Assembly: GCA_018417955.1 (NCBI GenBank)
Contig: JACTVC010000025.1
Span: 868,001 to 932,000, forward strand
Length of the DNA: 64,000 nt
Direction: 5' to 3'
Source of the DNA: Laccaria trichodermophora
Taxonomy: Eukaryota; Basidiomycota; Agaricomycetes; Agaricales; Hydnangiaceae
The notes beneath the pieces are model-generated. The model was given only the letters and a program-made list of their open reading frames with translations, had not been told where the DNA came from and did no database searches. The translations under genes were made by a program, and so were the position numbers. Of this stretch, positions 1 to 10,800 are shown one piece after another (position 1 is the stretch's first letter; each line of letters starts with the position of its first letter).

Positions 1-39
1 TCATATCCTGAACTGACCATCAGTATGTAGAATGGCTGT

Positions 40-3000
40 CTAAGGATTGGACTTCACCTATCTATGTCTTTTTCAGGACATCACCTCACATTGATTATGT
101 GGATGGCTGTCATGCTCACATATTTGAATGTGCAGCTGGGTAAGAATGGAAGGGTTGTTCATTGATATTTAGATAAGGGCAATGTGAAGTCAACGAGTGG
201 CCTGTGTCGTCATGCAACCAAATGTTGGGGTGCTGAAACCATGAAGTTGGCAGATGGTACCAAGGATTTAGAGGCTGTGCATGGAATCTTGCTGAAGATG
301 AAGTTGCATGATGGGACAATTATGGCTGAGTTTGAACATATCGGGAAAGGCAAGGTCACCTATTCGCACTGTCAGCATACTTCAACTGAAGCAAGGTAAG
401 CAACATACCTTTAAATGACATTTTCCACCTGACTTCCTGTGCCACTGTAGGGCTGAGATTGTCTGTTGGGTGTTGGAGAATAAATGGCCCTTCAAGATTG
501 AGGTTTCCGCAGCCTCATGAAAACCAGATGGCCTGATTACCACCTTCCCTCTGCTGAAACTGTGTCCCACGATGCATGGGTTGTGTTTGTCAACATCTGA
601 AGATGCATTGCAAATATGTTACAAGTAAGTCATAAGTCTTCCTCATTGTGAACTCACCTTGAAAACTGCTGCAGGAACACATAGGGGCACTGAGCTTCGC
701 AACTGATGCATGGACATCCCCCAACCACAAGGCATATGTGACTGTGACAGTTCATTTCAAAAATGAAGGCATCTCTTTGGCAATGCTTTTTGACATTGTG
801 GAAGTTGTGCACTTGCATTCTGGCCTCAATTTGGCAGCTGCATTTGTGAAGGTTCTTGAAGATTTCAGAATTGAAGACAAGGTGAGCAAAGCAAAGAATT
901 TGGTGGAGAGGGTGTAAATAACTCACCAAATACATCAAGATCCTCTCAATCACCTGTGATAATGCCTTGAACAATGACAAAATGATCGACAAACTTGTCA
1001 ACTTGCTTGATGACTTCCCAGGTCCTGCAAATCAAACATGATGTTTCCTACACATCCTAAACCTTGTGGTAAAGAGCATCATCTGACAATTTGACTTACC
1101 CAAATCCAAGAAAACATCAGATGACAAGGACAAAGATGATCCTACACTGGATGCAGCTACAACAGAGCTTTTGAAGCTCACTGGTGATATTGATCTTGAG
1201 GAACACATCACCCTGAGTGGTAGTGATGATGATGAGGAGGGATGGGTTGATGAACATGAGGATATGACTGAGGAGGATTTGAAGGAGTTGGCAGCCAACA
1301 TGCAGCCTGTCTGATTGTTGTTGACAAAGATAACAACATGAATTATATTTTGTTTTATTATCTAATGTTTGTGGTCAGCTGCGAAAGGTTGCGTTTGCAA
1401 TCAAAAACTCAACAACCATTGTTCTACCCCAATGGTTCATGGTTCTTCAAGATCTCGAACTCCCTGAATGGATGATGCCCCACAATGTCACCATTAGTGC
1501 TTGGAAGTCCGGTCCAGTCTGGTCTTTTGTCCAAAATTGACAAGACCAAGACTGAGACCAGTCCTCCCAATTTGAACAACCATGAAAAACTGGACTGAAC
1601 CGATGTCAACTGGTTCAGTGCGGTTTTGGTCAGTTTTTTATGGTTGAAAGACTGGTCTCAACCAGTCTCAGTCTCAACTGGTTGAGGACTGGTTGAGGAC
1701 CGGTCTCATAGCTACTAACATAGAGAAAATATGTATCTAATTTACTAAATATACTAGTACTACATGAAAGTGAATGAGGGGGGGCAGGGGGCTCATCCGT
1801 TGTTGCTGCCACTTTGTGTCATCGTCGTGCACCTGTCTCCATCGTTGTAGTGTGGTTGTTGTCATGTGTTGTCGTCAACACCAAAGGTGGCAGAGAGTGA
1901 GGGGGTGACGGCGATGTGGCATCTGGTTCTGGTGTTGAAAATGAGAGAGGGGGAGGGGGGGGGGGGTTATAAGTGCTCACTGTGGTGGTTGTGGGTCATT
2001 GGTGTGGGCTCTTGTAAGATGCAAGTGGGTGTTGAGAGGAATGACATCCATCATTGTCATTTGGTTGCCACGTCGCTGTCAGCGATGTGGCACCTGGCTC
2101 TGATGTTAAAAAATACAGCGGGAGGGGATATGAGTGCTCACACTCGTGGTTCTAGGTCATTGATGTGGGTGCTCGTCAAGAGGAACGACGTCGTCCATCA
2201 TCGTCATGTGGTCGCCACATCGCTATGGTGTTGTCGCAGTCCGTTGTCGTCGTCTTTGCCATGCTGGTGATGTGGCGTGCTGTGGCCATGTTGTTGTTGT
2301 CGCTGAGCCTCTGGCGTGTGACATTGTGGTCAATGTGCGGGCCTACATGGATGCAAGGTGGTGGTCATGAAGGATGGTGATGGTGGTGGGGATGGTGGTA
2401 GTGGGAGCATTTGTGTTTGTATTCAGTAACCAGTTACTAGTTACAAGTTTGTTTGGTTATGAATTCCGGTAAAGACCGGTTAAGACCGGTTAGACCGGTC
2501 TTTTGTTGGTCTTGAAATTTCCGAGATTGTGAGAGACCAAAGACCGAACTGCAGTTGCGGTCTTCGGCGGTCCTGGGAATTTCTGGTCTTGTGCAGTCTC
2601 AGTCCAGTCCAGTCTCAGTCTTTTTTCAGTCTTGGGACTGGACTTCCAAGCACTAGTCACCATCCAATGGAACTTGACTTTCAACATGCTCAACTTTGCT
2701 GTTGAGCACATTGCCACCATCAACACCATCACTGGTGATCGTGATATGAAGCTGAGGCAGTATGAGCTGAGTGAGGATGAGTCGGATGTTGCATGCCAGC
2801 TTTGGAATGTTCTTGAGGTGTGTATTCTATTAACTATTCTCAAACTTGGTTGATCATTCTACATCATTAGATTTTCAAAGACACAATGTTGTTCTTTTCC
2901 TGAGGAATGCCCAACATCACCACCGTCATACCAGCCATGGACCACATTTGACGAACACCTCGCCACAGCCACTATCAACAACAAATACCCTCTGGCGATC

Positions 3001-3823
3001 AAGGCAGCCCTGGCAATCAGCAAAAAAACCCTCAACCACTACTACAACAAATCCGATCATTCCAAAGTGTTTAGGATCGTGATGGGTACATATTGTATTA
3101 CTCTCTTGTTTTCTCCTTCTTACCCATGGCTAGTATTACACCCTTGTCACAAGCTTCATTACTTCAAAAAAAAAAACAATTTGCAGGATGGCAGGACAAG
3201 TGGATTGACAGAGCAGAGGAATTTGTATGGACGGAATTTGACCTATCATATGGATCCATAGAGGCCACCTTGGCAGAGACCTGACTTCCTAAATCAAAGG
3301 TACATGTTTCAAAATTGTTATCCTTATAAAGTCTTACCGTTTACTATAGGTTGCATCATCCAAGTCTAAAAACATCTTCAATAACCTACCTTCCCTCCAA
3401 GCACCCAAAGCAGCAGAGTTGCATGGCAAATTGGATAAGTTTCTAAGCACCAACCCTGAGCACATCACCGATGCCCTAGCCTGGTGGTGGAAGAACAGAG
3501 GTGCCTATCCTCATCTTCATCAGATGGCATTAGATTACTTATTGATCCCAGGTAAGTTGTATTATCTCAATGCTGGATATATTTTTGACCATAAACTACT
3601 GCTAGCAACATCAGTGGATGTTGAACATACATTCAGCCAGGGCTGGCTCCTCTCACACATACACAACCAACTTTCCATTCAATCAATGCAGGCCTTGTTA
3701 TGTCTTGGAGTCTGGAGCAAGATGGGGTATGTGAAGGACAAGGATGTGAAGGCAGCCACTGTGTTACCTGAAGTGGGCTCGGATGAGGAAGAGATCTTGA
3801 GTGATGACTGGGATGCTATCTAG
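40..3823 (+). pseudogene. hAT-family transposase, decayed and interrupted
   Basis: Translation in shifting frames recovers a typical fungal hAT transposase. A BED-like N-terminal part lies around 45-400 (DYVDGCHAHIF, then KSTSGLCRHATKCWG). The first catalytic region is around 690-760 (ATDAWTSPNHKAYV), and an acidic stretch is at 1130-1310. The C-terminal dimerisation region is at 3419-3823 (ALAWWWKNRG, then YLLIPATSVDVEHTFSQG). In-frame stops occur near 151 and 168 and several frameshifts follow, so no intact protein can be made. Some gaps look like introns (about 3553-3606 before ATSVDVEHTF). Coding sequence stops at 1494 and resumes at 2664 because a MITE is inserted. The true 5' end may lie left of the window. 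Family assignment is firm; exon borders are not resolved. Confidence 0.85.
1495..2655. mobile_element. 1.16-kb non-autonomous hAT-type MITE with TSD
   Basis: The element starts TAGTGCTTGGAAGTCC and ends with its exact reverse complement (16-bp perfect TIR). It is flanked by the 8-bp direct repeat GTCACCAT at 1487-1494 and 2656-2663, the usual hAT duplication length. It splits the hAT transposase pseudogene, whose reading frame resumes on the far side (VTIQWN). Both ends carry many copies of GACCAGTC/GACCGGT-like subterminal motifs. The interior (1800-2400) is GT-rich with no recognisable transposase. The left end of the shell at 4046 is related. Confidence 0.92.
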
Positions 3824-4045
3824 CCCTTAGATAGCTTTTTCTTAATGTTAGACCTGATTTAATGTTTAATCCCATATGGGTTTTGATACCCACAGGTTAT
3901 CCCCAACCCTTGACCCAAAGCTGCAAAAACCCATACTCATGTGTATGGGTATGTGTTTTGACAGGTATGGGCACAGGTTGCCCTGGAAAACCCCAGGTAG
4001 CCCATGACATTCCCTACAGCCATGTGATAGTTAAGTAGAGTCATA
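3824..4045. other. 3' tail of the decayed hAT element
   Basis: No coding sequence is seen. The stretch has short tandem variants of TATGGGTATG and CCCAGGTAGCCC, the kind of subterminal repeats seen at hAT ends, following directly on the C-terminal end of the transposase pseudogene. Confidence 0.4.
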
Positions 4046-4090
4046 TAGTATTTGAAAGTTCAGTCCAGTCCAGTTTTTTGATGCCCCAGG

Positions 4091-6918
4091 TAGTGTTGTT
4101 GGCGAAACTTCGCCATCTCGCCTCGCCACACCTCGCCACCTGGCGATCGCCAGGTGGCGACCAAAAATTTCCAAAAGGAGGTGGCGAGACCTGGCAAGTC
4201 CCAAAGCAGAATTTCAAATAACAGGGTCAGTGTACGGTAGCAGTACTGTACAATGTAGTCTACACTCCACGAAACTCCTCTATACTCTATGTCAGCCAAT
4301 ACCCACAGTGGTCATGCCAGGGATGAATTTATACACAAGCATTTTAATGGGAGGAGAGACCCAAACAAAAAATCCAAGCGATGGCTAATGACGTGCAAGT
4401 ACTGCCCCAGTGACGTGGCAAAGGAGATCGTCCACTGTGATTCACGCTGCTTGAAGCACATTGGAAAAACAAATGGAGAGGACAGTTGCAAAAATGTACC
4501 TGCAGAGGTCCGGTTGGAGGCAGCGCGCTTGTTGATGAGGAAGGGTGGGATTGAGGAGATCCAGGTTTCAGATGGGGAAAGTGATGTTGTAGAGATTGTG
4601 GACGGATCTGCTGAGAAGAAGAAGAAGGTTAATTCGGGGGAGGCGGTGGCAGTGAAACACCCAATTGAGGCATTTCTTGATCGGTCAATGAGTGTTGAGG
4701 AGATGGATAAAGCTAATCTACACATGCTGAGGTGTGTAGCCTTTATTTTTCTATATTTAATGTAACAATAAACATAATATTCATAGGTTTTTTGTACATG
4801 GAAACATTCCTTTTTCTGTGGCTGAAAACCCATTCTTCTTGAGATGGTTGCAATGCTTACGGCCCTCTTATTCCCCTGCATCTCGATATACCCTGATGGA
4901 GCGACTTCTCCCAGCCGAAGAAGCACGCGCATTTGCTGAGGATGTTCAGCGGCTGGAGGGATGGAATAATCTCACGTACTTGATGGATGGATGGGATGAC
5001 AGTCAGCGATGCAGCATCTATGGATGTATGATAGCAGAGGTGTCAGAGTTCCCCGTGGTACTGGGATTAGAAGAACTTACCGACATCCGGGGGACTGCAG
5101 ATAATCTCGTTGAAGTTGCCAATAAGGCCATCACAAAGAAGAGCCTTGACCCAAAGGCAATCATTGCAGTTTGTACGGATAACCCAACTACAATGCTTGC
5201 TTTTCATCGAAAATGGACAAATCAGCACTCCTGGATTCTCGTGAGTCTCTTTACTTTATTTTCAATTGGATTCTCAGGGAATTCTATTTTAGGCCATTCA
5301 CTGCTTCATGCACAGTATCAACACGATTATTGGTAAAATCGTGAGCTACCCCTCGGTCAAAAAAACAATTACTTCGAATTCACGGCTCGTTTCCTTCTTC
5401 AATTCGTCACACTACTGGGGAGGACAACTCAAGAAAATTTGCAAGGAGAATGGGGTAATCCGTGGTCTAAAAACGAACACAGAATCCCGTTTCTACGCCC
5501 TTATTCTCCAAGCCCTGAGTGTTCGTGAACACAAAATTCCCTTGATGACTTTGTGTGTGCGAGACAATGCACAGCAGTCTCAGGGCGGCCTAACTGCAGT
5601 CTCAAAGGATGTTCTCACCACAATTTTTGATGTCCAGCGGTGGCAACTAACTGACCAGCTGATCCGTGTCTGCAAGCCTTTAGTGGACATTATCGGTGAT
5701 GTCGAATCTCGAGATGCATCACTCGCCGATTGTATGCTCCAACTGATCTGGGCTCATCGACAAATCAAGAAATTACCTCACATTCCCGGAGACAATTCAC
5801 ACTTTCTGCGACATGCTCAAAAAATTGTGAATGCCCAGTTTCATGAAATGAACACCGACATTCATTGGCTTACCCTTTTTCTCCATCCTCTTTGCCACAA
5901 ACTCGCAATCTCTAACTCACCCCACTCTCGTAAACTCGACGATGCTTACAAAATCTTGCTTGGGATTGCGTTATGCTGGGGATGGACTAAAGAAATGGCA
6001 ACGAAATTGGCCGCCGACATCAAGGCTTATTTTCATGCACAGGCGCCGTTTCAGGGTGGGAAGGGTGACAGGAGAGACTGGTGGAAATCCCTGTTGGTAA
6101 ACGTCACATCCCACCCTCTCAAAGCCATGGCCATCAAATTGTTTAGTATTGTTCCCCATGCAGGAGAGGTTGAGCAGTTTTTTTCTAATCTAGGTGGTGT
6201 TCAGAGTGTCAAGCGCTCGCGTCTCACGGTTTCTCATATGGAAACATTGGGAATGCTTCAGAACCATTACACACATCAACTTCACGAGGCCACGCTCGCC
6301 GCTGGAAAATCAATGCGTCGCAAGCATGCTCATATGCACACCCAACCCGATGGTGGAATAGATGTAGGACGAGCAGAAGATTTGATCAAGGCATTCAATT
6401 GGACCCCACTCCCACCTAATTTCAATACTGACCTCGAGGGCCTTGAAGAGTTGACCAAAGAAGAGCTTGGCGAGGAATTGGCAAAGATTGGATCACTTAT
6501 GCCAACAGGGGAGGGAGATGGACTTGATGCGACAATTCCGATCGACGAGATTTTTGATACCTCCCATCTCAACAGCATCCGGGCAGGCAACGCACCACTT
6601 GCTATCGACAAGGAACTCAGTCTACACATTGAGAATGCAGGTCCCCGTGATAAATGGGATGCTGCTTCTTTAATGCGTTCCCTTGGTGTTAGCTAGGGTT
6701 GTAAAAGTCTTAGAAACTCATGTCTTGCCAGTTAATATGATCCCTTGATGTTACTTAGAGTTCTGTAGTACTTTTATTTTGTTCTAAGTGACTCAGATCT
6801 TATAGAAATGGATGTTTACACCTTGCCAGTCTCGCCACCATTCGCCAGGTTCCCATGCCAGCTGCCTCGCCACACCAGCAAATGGCGAATGCTTTGGGAG
6901 CATTCGCCATCAACACTA
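4091..6918 (+). mobile_element. complete hAT DNA transposon with TIRs and 8-bp TSD
   Basis: The left end TAGTGTTGTTGGCGAA pairs with the right end, whose reverse complement is TAGTGTTGATGGCGAA (15 of 16 matching). Both lie next to the direct repeat GCCCCAGG (4083-4090 and 6919-6926). Subterminal regions are rich in TGGCGA/TCGCCA motifs, likely transposase binding sites. The element carries one intact three-exon transposase gene and nothing else. Intact TIRs, a perfect duplication and an open gene point to a recent insertion of an element that may still be able to move. Confidence 0.93.
4289..6696 (+). CDS. hAT transposase, apparently intact
   Basis: Three exons join cleanly: 4289-4731, 4787-5240 and 5293-6696 (introns with GTGTGT..ATAG and GTGAGT..TTAG), giving about 766 residues. 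An N-terminal zinc-finger-like segment (CKYCPSDV..HCDSRCLKH) resembles a BED finger for binding TIR-proximal DNA. The expected acidic positions of hAT nucleases are visible: DGWDDSQRCS, VCTDNPTTML, and GEVEQFFSNLGG in the C-terminal dimerisation region with KRSRLT after it. AIHCFMHSIN begins exon 3 and is a hallmark of this branch. The start was chosen as the first Met upstream of the zinc finger. No stop or frameshift was seen. It acts in the nucleus, excising and inserting its own element. Confidence 0.88.
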
Positions 6919-6926
6919 GCCCCAGG

Positions 6927-7236
6927 TCTTAGACCATAACCATAACTGGTCTGCCTCTTTCCCAGAAGTCAAAAGAGTGAACTGGACCACAAAAAACCAT
7001 GGTCTGCAGTCTTTTTGCAGTCTATAGACCAGTCTTGGTCTTCTTTGGTTTTAACTTGTTTAAAGTGGTTTTTCAGCTGATATTTTAGAGTTATGAGTTG
7101 GTGAATTTATTGACATTTTTATTAGCTTTGAAAAGGCCCAAGACATAAAATGCTGTTAAGAATTGGTGTTTCTCTAAAGTAGTCTGGTACATCTACTATT
7201 TTCAACAATATTGTACATCTTCAACTATATTGTTGT
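6927..7236. other. GACC-rich shell sequence, no gene
   Basis: Contains repeated ACTGGTC/GACCAGTC motifs (about 6930-7070) followed by AT-rich sequence. It is interpreted as the interior of the MITE shell into which the neighbouring elements inserted. No reading frame of note. Confidence 0.5.
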
Positions 7237-7254
7237 CAGTTTTGGAGCTCTTTA

Positions 7255-7510
7255 CACTCCCCCACCTATTCCTACTGGACTCCTACTGGATTCTACTAGG
7301 ACTCCAGCCAATTTCATATTGCCTGAACACCATACAAATTTTGCATCTCAGTCCTACTGGAGTCCTAGTAGATTCCTACTGGAATGATCCCAAATCACAA
7401 GGAATTAAGGATTCCTAAGGAATGGGTGTAGTGGAGTCCAGTACAAGGAGTCCAGTAGGAGTCCACTAGGAGTCCACTAGGAATTTCCAAGTACAAGGAG
7501 TCCAGTAAGT
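7255..7510. repeat. left subterminal repeat block (CCTACTGGACT family)
   Basis: Six or more variants of TCCTACTGGACTCC in both orientations. Near 7425 there is a sequence (GGAATGGGTGTAGTGGAGTCC) that roughly mirrors the outer terminus, so 7255-7445 might itself be a small foldback element. Confidence 0.6.
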
Positions 7511-7526
7511 CCAGTAGTTTGTCACT

Positions 7527-7650
7527 ATTATTGTTATTATATAATAATAATAAAAGTGCAACCTGCATGGATTGAACACTCAACCTCATGGAGACAGCAA
7601 CATTTTATGGAGTGAGCACTTTACCACTTGCACCACGTAGGCATTATTGT
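7527..7650 (-). mobile_element. tRNA-derived SINE-like insertion
   Basis: On the minus strand the 108-bp body (7535-7642) begins GCCTACGTGGTGCAAGTGG. It contains an A-box-like TGGTGCAAGTGG and a B-box-like GAGTGTTCAATCC, spaced as in a tRNA gene. It ends in a TTATTA-type tail, as in SINEs that use a short microsatellite tail. An 8-bp direct repeat, ATTATTGT on the plus strand, flanks it (7527-7534, 7643-7650). The cloverleaf is imperfect, so a working tRNA is unlikely. The tail is AT-rich, so part of the duplication could be chance. Confidence 0.5.
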
Positions 7651-7683
7651 ACAGATATATTTTATGCCATACAAGCTTTAGAC

Positions 7684-7764
7684 CCGTGCCTACAGCACGG
7701 CACTTGCTAATGCTCGGCCGTTCCTCCAGCACTGGTCACAGCTTGCCAGGGGCACGCCCCCTGG
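7684..7764 (-). other. paired GC-rich hairpins, probable Helitron 3' end
   Basis: CCGTGCCTACAGCACGG (7684-7700) and CCAGGGGCACGCCCCCTGG (7746-7764) are both strong hairpins. They lie 110-190 bp downstream of the stop of the minus-strand Rep/helicase gene. On the minus strand the first hairpin is followed after two bases by CTAA, which fits the CTRR terminus of Helitrons. Helitron 3' ends carry such a hairpin. Orientation and distance fit, but the 5' terminus was not found. Confidence 0.45.
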
Positions 7765-7875
7765 ACCCCCTGGTACACATGTTTAATCCTAGTTCTGGTA
7801 CACATGTTCAATTTTGGCTCTTCTTGCATCTCAATCAAAATAAAGTTACATTTATCAGTACTTTTACCATTTACA

Positions 7876-10800
7876 TCAATCTAATAATACCTCTGGATAG
7901 ACTACATTTTGTGTTACAGTTTGTTGTGAACCATCTTTAAAGAGAACTTTGATACGGTTGCTTGACGTGCAACGTGAAAGAGCCACATAAAGTTGTCCAT
8001 GTGTGAACACTGGGGTCCGAACATCCAGTCCTAAATGTTTCACTGACTGTCCCTGAGATTTGTTGATTGTCATGCAAAAGGCCAGGTGAACAGGAAATTG
8101 CCTTCTGCATAACTGGAATGGAAGTTCACCATTTGAAGGCTCAAATCTTATGCAGGGAATGAATGCCGTGTGTCCTGCAAATTCTCCTCCCAGAATGCGT
8201 ACTTCTAAAACTCGGGAAGAGGCACGGGTGAGGATTGCCCGGGTTCCATTGCATTGTCCATTTGCTGGATCAATATTTCGAAGGATCATTATTGGTGCAC
8301 CTATCTTGAGTTTCAATTTTGCTAGAGGCATTCCACTAAGGTTGATGGAATTGAGGTATTCTACTGGGTATTCAAATTCACCATCCACACCTCCTTCTCT
8401 CATAACAGAGTCTGCTGAGTGAAATGTTAATTCATTTCCACGCATGTGTTGAAGTATAGTTTCATTGAGATCATCAACATCATCATTCCGAGCTGTCAAA
8501 ATGGTCTGATCAAGTAAATACTGGTCATTTCTTGCATTTTGAGACAAAGTGGTTAGGCCAGGATAGAGAGCATTAATTAGAGATGCAACATCATTCCCAC
8601 ATTTCATTCTTTCTGGCAGAAGAGTAGAACCATCTGCATTTGTATGCTTCCCATGCCCAATTTCAATAAGCCATCGTGCAAAGTCTTTTTCTTCCTGTGA
8701 AGTATTTTCCAGATGCATATTCTCTTTCAAAGTCAGAATGTTGACAGATGTCCAGAGATGTGATCGCTGAAAACACTGGCTGACAATTTGTTCCCGTCCA
8801 CCTTTGACAACTACTGGAAGAATTTGTTGAAAGTCTCCTCCGAAAATAACAGTAACTCCACCAAATGGTACATCTGGTTGATCTCTAATATCTCTGAAGC
8901 TAATATCAACTGCTTCTTGACATAGTCTATCTTGCATTGGTACCTCATCCCAGATGATTGCATTGACAATTTTCATGAGATCTGCTAGATGTGTCCCTTT
9001 CTTAATTGAGCAACTTTTTCCATCATGGAGTTGAATTGGAATACGGAATGTGGAGTGGGCAGTTCTTCCTCCAATCAATAACAGGGAAGCAATGCCAGAG
9101 GATGCAACACAAAGAACTATCATTCCATTCCCTCGAAGATGGTAGCAAATGGTATTGTAAAGAAATGTTTTTCCTGTTCCTGCAGGACCATTCAAAAAGA
9201 ACATTTTTGGTGTGTTACTTTCTATTGCATTTATAATGGCATCATATGCTGCATGTTGCTCTGCATTGAGTTGACCAAGTCGTTGTTGAGCTTTATCTCT
9301 TTGGTCAGCCTGATCATATGCTAATTGCTCAGCAATTAGGCGATTTCCCTGAAGTTGCGCCCAGTTGCCAACTGGAAGTGGCATTGGTGGACACTGCTCT
9401 AATGACTTTCCTTTCTTTCGTAGATCCAAATCAATAAGGTATAGGCCATAGTCATAAACTTGTTCCTCTGTAAGATTTTCATGACCCATGTGCTGCAACT
9501 TTCTTTTGAGATCATCACAGATGTTTTCTTTAAATTGGTCCCATAATACCAATGGATTTGTTGGATTACAGTCATGAAGAATAGTTGTGAACAAATGCCT
9601 TAGTTGACCTCCTGTTTGCATTACTGCTGCTTCTTGAAGACATTGACTCCATTCATTATCATCTTCCAACAAACCTCTGGCCAAGCATGCTTCTTTAAAG
9701 GTTGGTACCTCAATACCATTGAATGTTCTCAAATTATGAAATGAAGTTGGTCCACGCACAACTGTCAAGAGAGTTCGCAGGTAGAAGCGTTCACCTGAAG
9801 ATGGATGTGCAAAATACATTCTTCCAATAGCAAACCCTCTTTGTCGCTCTTTCCAAATACGTTGCACTAAATTCCATGTATACTTTTGTGGAAATTCTTG
9901 ATAGAGTAAACCTCGTGAAAAATGCTGCCTTGGTCCAATAATGGGATTGGCATTGTCTGCTTCCTCCTCCTCAGCATTTTTCTTGAAGAATGCTGTCAGA
10001 GTAGTATTTTTAGCTTCTGCACGATTCAATACCATCACTGGCTGATCATTCTCATTGAAGATCACTGGTTGCTCATTTGGTAAGTGAACTGCCAGACGAA
10101 CAACATTAGGAGACTCCTCATGCATATTATATCTGAATAGGCGCCAGCTAGACTCAGATGCTGATATATATCTGGCATCTAAATACTGCTTTATTTCATC
10201 TTGATCACTTCCAAAAGCCATTGTAGTACGGTCATGCCCTTTGTAAATATACTTGTGAATATATTTTGTAGCTTTGATAGAAATACAGCACTCCAAATTT
10301 GCATGGCACTCCATCATCAAAATAATGTGTGGAGAGTGTGGTACAATCCATCGGTTGTCAATGATTGTCCCATCTGCCATTTCAAAAGTTCTGCCATTGT
10401 CTCTTCGTTGGTAAATAGTGTACCCATCCTGTGCCAGAATTGTCTCAGGTTGGAAAGTTTTTGGATAACCCTTGGAACACTTGTTATCCTTCATGCATGG
10501 TGCATTTGGGTTTGCCAAACCACATGGTTTATGAACCATCAAAGAAGTTACCAATTTGTGAAGTCGTGGATGTGTGACAGGATCAGGGATTTCAGCTCTA
10601 ATTACCTTGTCAATTGTTCCAGGATCCTGTGCATGTGCCTCAGGTGCCAGAAAAATGAGGATATGGATGTGTGGCAGGCCCCTCTTTTGAAACTCAATTG
10701 TATAGACATGCCCAACATGTCTTCCAAGGAACCCTTTCTTGATTTTTGAGAGAAGAATTTTGACTTTTTCACGGAAAACACAGGACACTAAATCTGGTCG

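Noticed and set aside
7530..7642. A functional tRNA gene
   Set aside because: A/B boxes are present, but the acceptor and anticodon stems do not pair well and a microsatellite tail follows; a SINE-like copy is more likely.
10201..10749. Plus-strand 182-codon frame inside the Helitron gene
   Set aside because: Antisense to a strongly supported RepHel coding region; no motif of its own.
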